64,000 nucleotides of DNA from Cacajao melanocephalus. Its lineage: Eukaryota > Chordata > Mammalia > Primates > Pitheciidae. The position numbers and the translations under genes are program-made. Below the pieces are notes generated by a model. The model searched no databases and was not told the DNA's origin. It worked only from the letters and a program-made list of their open reading frames with translations. The stretch lies in NCBI GenBank assembly GCA_963573385.1, contig CAUYLG010050925.1, positions 1-64,000 on the forward strand. Reading direction: 5' to 3'. Position 1 is the first letter of the stretch. Each line of letters starts with the position of its first letter. Positions 45,022 through 64,000 of this stretch are shown here, piece after piece.

Positions 45022-45305
45022 GGCTGGGCGCAGTGGCTCACACCTGTAATCCCAGCACTTTGAGAGGCTGAGGTGGGTGGATCAAGAAGGAGATCGAGAC
45101 CAACCTGGCCAACATGGTAAAACCCCGTTTCTACTAAAAATCCAAAAATAGCTGGGGGCATGGTGGCACACACCTGTAATCCCAGCTACTCAAGAGGCTG
45201 AAGCAGGAGAATCGCTTGAACCTGGGAGGTGGAGGTTTGCAGTGAGCTGAGATGGCACCACTGCATTCCAGCCTGGGCAGCAGAGCAAGTCTCAAAAAAC
45301 AAAAA
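45022..45305 (+). repeat. Alu element
   Basis: Full dimer. Confidence 0.9.
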
Positions 45306-45418
45306 AGAAAATTAAAAGGGTACTAGATAGAGTTTCCAGGTAGCTGAACATGTAGAGATTCCTGGAGGGTGGTGCACCCAGGGAGGGCAGACACTCCATG
45401 TCCTGTCCCTCACATGCA

Positions 45419-45724
45419 TTTTTTTTTTTTTTTTTTTTTTTTTGAGGAAGAGTTTCACACTTTTTTCCCGTGGATGACAATTACGTGATCTTGGCTCACT
45501 GCAACCTCCACCTCTCAGGCTCAAGTGATTATCCTGCCTCAGTCTCCCCAGTAGTTGGGGCTACAGGCGCACACCACTATACCTGGCTCATTTTTGTGTT
45601 TTTAGTAGAGATGGGGTTTCACCATGTTAGCCAGACTGGTCTCAAACTCCTGACCTCAGGCAATTTTGCCCACCTCAGCCTCTCAAAGTGCTGGGATTAC
45701 AGGTGTGAGCCACCAGGCCCAGCC
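45419..45724 (-). repeat. Alu element
   Basis: Reverse dimer with a 24-nt T-run, just before the NPL pseudogene. Confidence 0.9.
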
Positions 45725-46007
45725 CCTTATATACATTTCTTTGTGTGTATTCTTTATAATATTGTTTATAAAAAACTAGTATATGTTGGGTCAGGTAGTG
45801 ATTGATATAGGAGTACTGAGCTTGAAAGAATCACAAGAACTGGCCCAACAGGCAGAAGAAATAGAAGCCAATGGCATTGCTGTCATTGCAACTTTCTTTT
45901 CAAACCATGAAACAAAGATGCCCTGATTAATTTCCTAATGGAGGCAGCTGCTGCTACCCCTGCATTGCCATTTTATTGCTATCACATTCCTGCCTTGACA
46001 AGGGTAA

Positions 46008-46513
<506 letters not shown>

Positions 46514-47275
46514 AAGAGCCCCACTTTCTAAAAGCTGAAATTCAGTGACACAGATCTTAGACTTCAGGCAATGTGTTGATCAGAATCACCAGCAATAGTT
46601 TGCCTTCCTTTCAGGGGTGGATGAGCAACTGTTGGGTGCTCTGGTGATGGGAGCAACTGGAGCAGAGGGCAGATTTGTATTCAGAGATTTATCAACTTAT
46701 TGGTCAAACTAGGTTTTCTAGTGTTTCAGATCAAAAATCATGACTCTAGTCCCTGCTGTGGAAGAGTGCCCATCCCAGCTTCTACTGCAGAAAGCCTTTA
46801 GGGAATTTACTGATAGTGCTACAGCTTAACTAAAAAGCTTGGATTTTTCTCTCTTTCACTGGCGTAAAAGATGGAAACTTGGAAGCCTGTAGCCAGTGCC
46901 TGTATATCCAGTCAGGGTGTGTACATTGAGACATAATCCACCCTAAATAGTGCATGCTTTTCTCAGGGACTTTTTAGACAAACGAACTGAACTCTCTCCT
47001 AGCAAATGAAATCTTGACTCAATCAATAGATATTTAAGTACTTACTATGAGCCTAAGAAAGTTTTATTTTGTTAAGGGGCAAAAACTCGAAAAAGTCATG
47101 AGCCCTAAGTTATTCATTTCACAAATTTTTTGTAGAGCAATTTCTGTTTATGTGGATGAAATGGACTCAAGAGGAAAACTGTAATGATTAATTCCATCTG
47201 CCTTTGGGAGCTGGAACTAATCAATTACAGTTATCTTGATTTCTAGTTCTTAATCTGATTTTAAAGTTTTCTGTT

Positions 47276-47410
47276 GGGGGTGGTGGCGCACGCCTGTGGT
47301 CCCAGCCACTTGAGTGGCTGAGGTGGGAAGATCAGTTGAGCCCAGGAGTTTGAGGCTGCATTGCACTCCAGCCTGGGTGACAGTGTGAGACCCAGTCTCT
47401 CAAAAAATTT
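47276..47410 (+). repeat. Alu right monomer
   Basis: A single right arm (GGTGGCGCACGCCTGTGG onward) with no left arm. Confidence 0.75.
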
Positions 47411-47639
47411 TTTTTAAAGTTTTCTAATTTTAAATCACTATAATGTACAATTTTTTTTTTGGTGGTGGGGGGAAGGTAATTTTATCTTGATAAATATCCA
47501 TTTGGAATCTAGGTAACATTAGCTACAGCATTTAGGCAGGTACTTTAAAACTAAATTATAACATGACTCAATTGTATGCCAACTAGGAATGCAACAGCTC
47601 ATTTGGCTGTTCAGTCTAACTCTACAGCGGATGCTTTCA

Positions 47640-48560
<921 letters not shown>

Positions 48561-48577
48561 ACTTCTTCCCCGATTAA

Positions 48578-49224
<647 letters not shown>

Positions 49225-49473
49225 AATTTATTTGTTTTTTTCTAATCTTATAAGTTTATAGGGGTGGTTTCAACGTTGGAGTTAGATGAAGGCTTGCTTT
49301 AGTTCTATAACTAAAAGGTATTTTGGGGTGGCTTTCTCATAACAAAGCAAAGACCTTCTGCAAAGAGGAATTTAAGCTTCCACTTCTTGCAATGCAGAAA
49401 ACTTCTAAGAGTTTCAAAGATTCAAAGGGCTCTTGCAGGCCTTTTCCCCATCTCTCTCACTAGAGAGAGAGCT

Positions 49474-49585
49474 GTTTCTTTCTTTCTTTCTTTCTTTCCT
49501 TTCTTCCTCCCTTCCTTTCTACTTCCTTCCTTCCCTCCCTCCCTCCCTCCCTTCCTCCCTCCCTCCTTCCTTCCTTCCTTCTTTC
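49474..49585. repeat. Pyrimidine microsatellite (TTTC/TCCC/TTCC)n
   Basis: About 110 bp at the T-side of a truncated reverse Alu. Confidence 0.92.
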
Positions 49586-50268
<683 letters not shown>

Positions 50269-50594
50269 TAAAGAGCTGGGTGTGGTGGGAGGAAAAAAAA
50301 AAAAGCTCTTGCTCTAGGCACCACAAACTTTCCCTTGCTTCACTGAGAAGATAATGTCTCTCCCGCAGCACCTTGAATTACTAGAATCAAAGCCCAACTT
50401 CCTTCTATCTGTGGTAAACCCAGGGGCTACTATTATTTCCCTGTCACGCTTTCAAGCAGTTACCTTTTTTTAGTGATAGAAGATTTGGGAATGACCTAAA
50501 GAATACAGCTTTTTTTTGTAGACAGTGTACAGAGAGGAAAATCAATAAGTAAATCAGTAAAAGAACAAAAAACACACCTTGCTTTCTCTCTCTT

Positions 50595-50742
50595 TTTGAG
50601 ACAGGGTTTGCTCTGTCACAGGGGCTGCAGTGCAGTGGCACAATCTTAGCTCACTGGAGCCTCTAACTCCTGGGCTCCGGTGATCCTCCCCACTGGACCT
50701 CCCAAAGTGCTGAGATTATAGACATAAGCCACTACTCCCAAC
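50595..50742 (-). repeat. Old Alu monomer
   Basis: A single diverged reverse arm. Confidence 0.7.
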
Positions 50743-50808
50743 CAGCTTTCTCTACACACCTTATTTAGTCTTTTTCTGTAATATATCACCAGTTGTTTAA
50801 TTACCCTT

Positions 50809-51460
<652 letters not shown>

Positions 51461-51591
51461 GTGTTCACATCTATTTAGTTTAATTTTTAGTACCAGTTTA
51501 TTAGAGCGTGGAGAAGGTACCTCATTGTCACTTTCCTGTACCATAAACACAGATATTTTTCTTAACATTTCCATTGAACAGATGATTATTT

Positions 51592-52336
51592 TCTTTTTTT
51601 CGAGATGGTTGCTCTGTCACTCAGGCTGGAGTGCAGTGGTGGGATCTTGGCTTACTGCAAGAGCCCCCTCCTGGGTTCTAGCGATTCTCCTGCCTCAGCC
51701 ACCCAAGTAGCTAGGACCACAGGTGCATGCCACCACACTCGGCTCATTTTTGTATTTTTAGGAGAAATGGGGTTTCACCATGTTGGCCAGGCTGGTCTTG
51801 AACTCCTGACCTCAAGTGATCCGCCTGCCTCAGCCTCCCAAAATGCTGGGATTACAGGAGTGAGCCACCATGACCAGACACAGCATTTTCATTTTAGGAA
51901 CACAATCCTATCTTCACTTTACTGCTAGGGAAACCCGTCCTCCCTCTCTGAGGCTGTAAAACCTTCCCTCTGGGTAGGGCAGATAACAGTAATCAATTTG
52001 GAGACACAACTCTCTAAAACTGGATTTTCTTTTCTTTCTTTCTCTTTTTTTGAGACAGTGTCTCGCTCTGTTGCCCAGGCTGGAGTGCAGTGGTGCAGTC
52101 TCAGGTCACTACAACCTCCACCTCCCAGGTTCAAGCGATTCTTCGTTCCTCGGCCTCCCGAGCAGCTGGGACTACAGGCACACATCATCACACCCGGCTC
52201 AATTTTTATATTTTTAGTAGAGTTGGGTTTTCACCATATTGGCCAGGCTGGTCTGAAACTCCTGACCTCAGGTGATCCACCCACCTCAGCTTCCCAAAGT
52301 GCTGGGATTGCAAGCAAGAGCCACCTCGCCTAGCCT
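51592..52336 (-). repeat. Two reverse Alu elements
   Basis: Dimers at 51592-51877 and 52042-52336. The next 390 bp (52337-52727) are unique, with a short imprecise repetition of TTTACTCATTC/TTTACTGATTC. Confidence 0.88.
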
Positions 52337-52727
52337 AAAATTGGTCTTTCTATTAGAGAGATGGTTGTTCTGGAATCTTTTTCCCTAATACTATTACTCT
52401 GAACAGAGAAGGCATATTTTACATAATGTCTCACGGTGTAGCTGCTGTATACTTTACTATTTTCCCCACATCCAATTTCTTGACATCTTTTCTAATATAC
52501 TAATTTAATCATGTCATCATCCCATAAACCAAAATTTCCACATTCTCTGTAGCCTATTTACTGATTCTAATCCTCTCCCATATACTAATTTAATCATTCC
52601 TCTCCATATATCAAAATTTCCTATTGTCTATAGCCTATTTACTCATTCACCAAATGAGTGAATATTTGAAAGCCATTAGAATAGTGCCTGGCACAAGTTC
52701 TAACAAACAGAAGTTTATTAAAAAAGT

Positions 52728-52990
52728 GGCCGAGTGCCATGTCTCATGCCTGTAATCCTAGTACTTTGGGAGGCCAAGGACAGATTGCTTGACTTCAAGA
52801 CCAGTGTGGCAACACAGTGAGACCCCGTCTCCACAAAAACAAAACTTACCCAGGTATGGTGGTAAGTTCCTGTAGTCCCAACTACTTGGGAAGCTAAGGC
52901 AGGAGGATTGCTTGATCCTGGGAGATCAAGGCTGCAATGAGCTGAGTGGCACCACTACACTCCAGCCTTTGTGACAGAGCAAGGCTGAGA
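52728..52990 (+). repeat. Alu element
   Basis: Shortened old dimer whose tail has become a GA tract. Confidence 0.85.
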
Positions 52991-53050
52991 AAGAAAGAAA
53001 AAGAGAGAGAGAGAGAGAGGGAGGGAGGGAGGGAGGGAAGGAAGAAGAAA
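52985..53050. repeat. Purine tract (GA)n(GGGA)n
   Basis: AGAGAGAG then GGGA repeats, at the Alu tail. Confidence 0.92.
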
Positions 53051-53056
53051 GATTGG

Positions 53057-53546
<490 letters not shown>

Positions 53547-53606
53547 TCAAAAATGACAAGGGTTTTTTTTCTCTGATTATACATACTGTATGAAATGTAC
53601 TCCATA

Positions 53607-53746
53607 GCCGGTCACGGTTGCTCACGCCTGTAATCCGAGAGGTGGGCAGATCATCTGAGGTCGGGAGTTCCAGACCAGCCTGACTGACATGGAGAAACCC
53701 CATCTCTACTAAAACAGCCTGGGCAACAAGAGCAAAAGCCTGTCGA

Positions 53747-53778
<32 letters not shown>

Positions 53779-53860
53779 AGGAAAGAAGGAAAGAAGGAAA
53801 GAAGGAAAGAAAGGAAAGAAAGAAAGAAAAGAAAGAAAAAGAAAGAAAGAAAGCAAGAAA

Positions 53861-53890
<30 letters not shown>
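53607..53890 (+). repeat. Internally deleted Alu with a (GAAA)n tail
   Basis: Alu sequence at 53607-53744 lacks the linker and most of the right arm. About 145 bp of GAAA/GGAAA follow. Perfect 15-bp duplications GAAATGTACTCCATA (53592-53606 and 53891-53905) enclose both, so the microsatellite is the grown tail of the Alu. Confidence 0.92.
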
Positions 53891-53892
<2 letters not shown>

Positions 53893-53954
53893 AATGTACT
53901 CCATAAGTTACAACCCCACCTCAACCTCATTGTTGCGACCTCTGTTTGTTTTTT

Positions 53955-54237
53955 TGTTTTGAGACAGAGTCTTGCTCTGTCACCCAGGCTGGAGTCCAGT
54001 GGCGGGATCTTGGCTCACTTCAACCTCTGCCTCCCAGATTCAAGTGATTCTCCGGCCTCAGCCTCCCCAGTAGTTGGAAATACAGGCACGTGCCACCACG
54101 CCAGACTAATTTTTGTATTTTTAGTAGAGATGAGGTTTCACCATGTTGCCCAGGCTGGTCTCCAATGCTTGACTTGATCCACCCACCTCGGCCTCCCAAA
54201 GTGCTGGGATTATAGGTGTGAGCTACTGCTCCAGGCC
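53955..54237 (-). repeat. Alu element
   Basis: Reverse dimer. Confidence 0.9.
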
Positions 54238-54412
54238 TGAGACCTGTTTTAATACCCAACACCGAATTAAAATTTGTGATGGTTTGTCTAGGGCAGGGCT
54301 ACTTTGCCTTTGCACCATGATAAAGAACAGTGTAAGAAGACTCATCGTTTTGTTAAATTCTGATTTTCTTCAATTCATTTTTTAAAAAATCACTTTTAAA
54401 CAATATTTCTTG

Positions 54413-54713
54413 GCTGGGCCAGGCGCAGTGGCTCTCGGCTATAATCCCTAGCACTTTGGGAGGCTGAGCTGGGAGGATCACCTGAGGTTGGGAGTTTGAG
54501 ACCAGCCTGACTAACATGGAGAAACCTCGTCTCTACTAAAAATACAAAATTAGCTGGGCGTGGTGGTGCATGCCTGTAATCCAAGCTACTTGGGAGGCTG
54601 AGGCAGGAGAATTGTTTGAACCTGGAAGGTGGAAGTTAGTGGTGAGCCCAGATCACGCCATTGTACTCCAGCCTGGGCAACAAGAGTGAAACTCCATCTC
54701 AGAAAAAAAAAAG
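54413..54713 (+). repeat. Alu element at a reused target site
   Basis: Full dimer between copies of AATATTTCTTG (54402-54412 and 54714-54724). Confidence 0.9.
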
Positions 54714-54724
54714 AATATTTCTTG

Positions 54725-54865
54725 GCTGGACGTGGTGGCTCATGCCTGTAATCACAACACTTTGGGAGGTCCAGGTGGGAGGCTTACCTAAGCCCAGGAG
54801 TTGGATACCTGCCTGGGCAACATAGCGAGATCTCATCTCCACTGATTAAAAAAAATGTTTTAAAT
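54725..54865 (+). repeat. Free left Alu monomer at the same target site
   Basis: A single old-type left arm between AATATTTCTTG copies at 54714-54724 and 54866-54876. Confidence 0.85.
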
Positions 54866-54914
54866 AATATTTCTTGCTAAAATTAAACTGAATGAACTTC
54901 AAAATCTAATATGA

Positions 54915-55118
<204 letters not shown>

Positions 55119-55492
55119 TTTGGACTTGGCAGAGAAAGGTGTGTGTGTTTGTGGGTCTGAGGGTGCGGCAGGCAAACCTTTGGAAGGAGATGGAGGAGAG
55201 GTAGAAAAGCAGAGAATGTGAGAGGAGGGACACCAACTGGAGTGAGAGAGGCTCTAGGTGGATCAAGGGTAAGGGCTGACCTAGGAAAGGAGGTGGCACC
55301 ATTTGAACTCAGTGACAACCAGCCACAGGAGAGGGCCATTCTGAGAACTTGTGTTAGGAAGTGGGCTGGGCACTAGTCTCTTAGAAGTCAGTGATTTGCA
55401 TCAACAGTTCCTGAGAACTCTAAGAGGCTAAAGAGAAGGGGCAAAGGTAGGGAAATTGCCCCAGTCTCATCGCCTTAAAAAGAGTAACTGGC

Positions 55493-57941
<2,449 letters not shown>

Positions 57942-58129
57942 TTACTAAACAGACTCAGACTTGGGAGTGTCCAGATATCCTGATATATGCAGAACAAAAG
58001 CATTCATAATTTTGCTTTAAATATAATAATATTGATTCTTGCAAAATATAGAATTAAGAAAATTAATCCTTTGCTACAAAACCTTGTAGCAGAACGCATC
58101 TCCTCATATATAGGACTATTGTATCTAGG

Positions 58130-58628
58130 GTGGACACCTTCCTCCTCTTTCGGGAACATCCTACCCTGTCCATTGAGCTATGGAATAGCTGTTCTTTCAC
58201 CACTTTACTTTCTTCTTTTTTTGAGACGGAGTCTCGCTCTGTCGCTCAGGCTAGAGTGCAGGGGCGCTATCGCGGCTCACTGCAACTTCCGCTTCTTGGG
58301 TTCAAGCAATTCTCCTGCCTCAACCTCCAGAGTAGCTGGGATTACAGGTGCCTGCCATTGCGCCCAGCTAATTTTTGTATTTTTAGTAGAGACGAGGTTT
58401 CACCGTCTTGGCCAGGCTGGTCCCGAACTCCTGACCTCGTGATCCACCCGCCTCGGCCTCCCAAAGTGTTGAGATTACAGGCGTGAGTCACCGCTCCCGG
58501 CCACCACTTTACTTTCTTAGTAAACTTGCTTTTGCTTTGCATTGCTGACTCGCTCTAAATTCTTTCTTGCATGAGATCCAACAACTCTCTCTTGGGGTCT
58601 GGATCGGGGCCCCTTTCCTGTAGCAGCC
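58130..58628 (+). mobile_element. 3' part of an endogenous retroviral LTR, split by an Alu
   Basis: CTGTTCTTTCACCACTTTAC, TTCTTAGTAAACTTGC, TTCTTTCTTGC, CTCTCTTGGGGTCTGGATCG and CCCCTTTCCTGTAGCA form the classical R/U5 end of an ERV1-type LTR. A reverse Alu (58219-58503) sits inside with CACCACTTTACTTTCTT on both sides. It ends about 300 bp upstream of the GEMIN6 promoter motifs. Confidence 0.6.
58219..58503 (-). repeat. Alu element inside the LTR
   Basis: Reverse dimer with 17-bp flanking duplications. Confidence 0.92.
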
Positions 58629-58924
58629 CTATCGCTCTTATCCACGGCACGTTCACCTTACATTTCTAGAGCTTTAGGATTTACCCAGAGGGTTCATTCG
58701 CTTTTATTCTAAGGCAAAAGTGCATTTCCAGGTCTACTATCATTGAGTACATGGAACGAGTTTTTTCGTCTTTAAAAAAGAAATTATTTGAAATGTCCGT
58801 CGTGGCAATGGAGAGGTGTAGCCCTAGATGACATGGCGTTTTATTATTACTATTATTACAGAAGAATCTCAGCCCCTGCCCGCACCCTGTTCTCAAGGCC
58901 CCGCGACTCTCAGACCGCCAAGCA

Positions 58925-58985
58925 GGACTACAAATCAGAGGTTTCTGGGGGAAGGAAGTGACGATGGGCGCAAAGCATGCTGGTC
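58925..58985 (+). promoter_or_regulatory. GEMIN6 promoter motifs
   Basis: Within 60 bp lie GGACTACAAATC (58925-58936) and CAAAGCATGCTGG (58971-58983), both resembling halves of the ZNF143/SBS element, plus an ETS-type GGAAGTGACG (58954-58963). There is no TATA box. Such combinations are typical of housekeeping promoters. Confidence 0.5.
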
Positions 58986-58989
58986 TCAG

Positions 58990-59280
58990 GCGGGCTCCGC
59001 TCGACGATTCTTCCTCACGGCGTGGTTCCTGAGTACCCAGTGTTGCAAGGAGTTTTTTAACCGGTATTTTTTCTCGTTTGTCAGGATTAAACGTTAAGTA
59101 CCACTTGGTTTTGAGTACAGCCTTATGTATCGTGTGGCTTTCCAGGACCAGAAATTTAAGCTCTAGAGCTATAGCCTCTGGCCCCTCGTTTGTGCATCCT
59201 TCAAACAAATTTTAAGGGGCAGTTGTTATAAATCGGGTGCCTCTTGGTGGCGGGATCCAGCGGAGACACAGAGCCAGAGA
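58990..59280 (+). other. Candidate GEMIN6 non-coding first exon
   Basis: The only strong donor between the promoter motifs and coding exon 2 is AGA|GTGAGTGG at 59281. An exon from about 58990 to 59280 would supply the 5'UTR. Both ends are inference. Confidence 0.4.
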
Positions 59281-59761
59281 GTGAGTGGGTGGATATCAGG
59301 AGAGTTCTCTGCTTAAGTTGAGGAGTAGGGCTAACTCCCTTCATCGATGGAAGAGAAAAGCAAGAGTTGAAGGGTTTGAGCGTCATCTGCAGGCCAGAGT
59401 GAAAACGATTTGGAATGTGGTTGCGGACCGGAATAGCTCTGGCCCAGATGAATTTCCCCAGACTGCACTTGCTGCAGCTCGGTGTCCCCTCGGCTTCAGG
59501 CTGAATTGTACATATTAACTATTTTACTTTTCCTGATAAAAATTCTCAAGCAGTCTTTACACGTGTTCTTTCCCCCAACTATAGTATCAGTTCCTTGTAC
59601 ATGTGTTTACTTGTATTAAGTAACTTATTACGAACTTGAGGCAAATTACAGATGTTCTCTGTCTCTAGGACAGAATGGAGATTAGGGATAAGACATTCGC
59701 TTAAGTGGAACATACATTAACCAGCATTGGTGGTTGTTTCAGATCTAGCCAGGTGGCAATC

Positions 59762-63208
<3,447 letters not shown>

Positions 63209-63339
63209 GAAGCCAGGAAGTGTGAACATACTGATTGAAAAAGACTGTTTTTTATCCTTCATAAAATGTTTTGAATGTGAAGTTCGCCATCCTGTTGTAG
63301 AATTTTAAAGGTACATTTGTAGGACTATAAAGGTACATG

Positions 63340-63366
63340 AGTGTATGTGTGTGTGTGTGTGTGTGT
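63340..63366. repeat. (TG)n microsatellite in the GEMIN6 3'UTR
   Basis: About 12 TG units 135 bp after the GEMIN6 stop. Confidence 0.9.
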
Positions 63367-63458
63367 TTTAATTATTTGTTGTTTTGATAAAAGGAGTGGG
63401 TTATGAGTGCTAATTTCCTTGGGAAATTAATGAACTAGGGCAAAGATAGCATTCCATG

Positions 63459-63464
63459 AATAAA
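63459..63464 (+). terminator. Candidate GEMIN6 poly(A) signal
   Basis: AATAAA 250 nt after the GEMIN6 stop. Confidence 0.5.
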
Positions 63465-63681
63465 ATTAGCACAGGGACATCAGAATTGTATGGGTCTTTT
63501 CTTGTGATGGTGTTACACCCCCATTTTAGTTAGGCAAGGAAAGCTCTTGGAAAACAATGTAATATGTTAGATTTAATATAAAATATTATGGTAAGATCAC
63601 AGTCTTGTTAAGTCTCTTGCATTAACTATATGTATATCCTTTTTTGGTTAAAACTGGGAAGTTTTGACTACTAATAAAATC

Positions 63682-63977
63682 TTTTTTTTTTGAAACAGAG
63701 TTTCACTCTTGTTGCCCAGGCTGGAGTGCAATCAATGGCAGTCTCAGCTCACCGCAACCTCTGCCTCCCAGGTTCAAACAATTCTCCTACCTCAGCCTCA
63801 TGAGTAGCTGGGATTACAGGCATGTGCCACCCCGCCCAGCTAATTTTTTATATTTTTAGTAGAGATGGGGTTTCTCCGTGTTGATCAGGCTGGTCTCAAG
63901 CTCCCAACCTCCAGTGATCCTCCCACCTCGGCCTCCCAAAGTGCTGGGATTATAGGTGTGAGCCACCTCACCCTGTT
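63682..63977 (-). repeat. Alu element
   Basis: Reverse dimer, followed at the window edge by (GGT)n (63980-64000), which continues out of view. Confidence 0.9.
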
Positions 63978-64000
63978 TTTGTGGTGGTGGTGGTGGTGGT

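Larger units (their letters stand above)
63209..63480 (+). other. GEMIN6: GEMIN6 3'UTR
   Basis: About 270 nt after the stop with a (TG)n run at 63340-63366. The likely signal is GAATAAAATT (AATAAA at 63459-63464), with a second AATAAA at 63673-63678 just before an Alu. Confidence 0.6.

Noticed and set aside
58681..59208. A 175-codon minus-strand open frame over the GEMIN6 promoter
   Set aside because: No recognisable domain; it overlaps promoter motifs and LTR-flanking DNA, and one frame of this length is not surprising in 64 kb on six frames.

Overview
The window is primate nuclear DNA, almost certainly from a catarrhine. It has intron/exon genes with GT-AG junctions, a very dense carpet of dimeric Alu elements (about 90 recognisable copies or fragments), MIR, old L1, LTR and DNA-transposon fragments, microsatellites and one strong CpG island. 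Gene order and protein sequence match the GALM - SRSF7 - (TTC39D) - GEMIN6 interval of human chromosome 2p22. Against human proteins as I remember them, GALM and GEMIN6 carry several substitutions each while SRSF7 carries none, which suggests a non-human primate. I could not check that comparison.

Region by region: (1) 1-12.6 kb holds the last three coding exons of GALM (galactose mutarotase, + strand) in Alu-filled introns; the 3'UTR runs on to about 14 kb. (2) 13-23.7 kb is intergenic: LTR-like DNA, an old L1 cut up by Alus, and MER5-like and hAT-like DNA-transposon fragments. (3) 23.7-32.2 kb is the complete SRSF7 gene (- strand). All eight coding exons were resolved; they add to exactly 717 nt (238 aa plus stop). 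Intron 3 carries a repeat-free poison exon, and the promoter lies in a CpG island with a TATA box and an NRF1-type motif. (4) 32.2-41 kb is Alu-dense and includes several solitary Alu left monomers. (5) 41.4-43.5 kb holds an intronless TTC39-family gene (TTC39D, listed as a pseudogene in human as far as I recall) with a fully open 572-codon frame. (6) 43.7-47 kb holds two processed pseudogenes, of RPL41 and NPL. (7) 47-58.6 kb is Alu-dense intergenic DNA with GAAA, TTTC and CA microsatellites and an LTR remnant. (8) 58.9-63.5 kb is GEMIN6 (+ strand): promoter, candidate non-coding exon 1, two coding exons giving 167 aa, and 3'UTR.

The genes are independent: a carbohydrate enzyme, a splicing factor, a TPR retrogene and an SMN-complex subunit. 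SRSF7 and GEMIN6 both serve RNA splicing, but nothing in the sequence shows co-regulation. I found no microbial-type system, CRISPR array or tRNA gene. The observations most worth following are the intact TTC39D frame, the SRSF7 poison exon with an in-frame restart codon feeding the RS domain, and a set of nine solitary AluS-type left monomers, eight with near-perfect target-site duplications.
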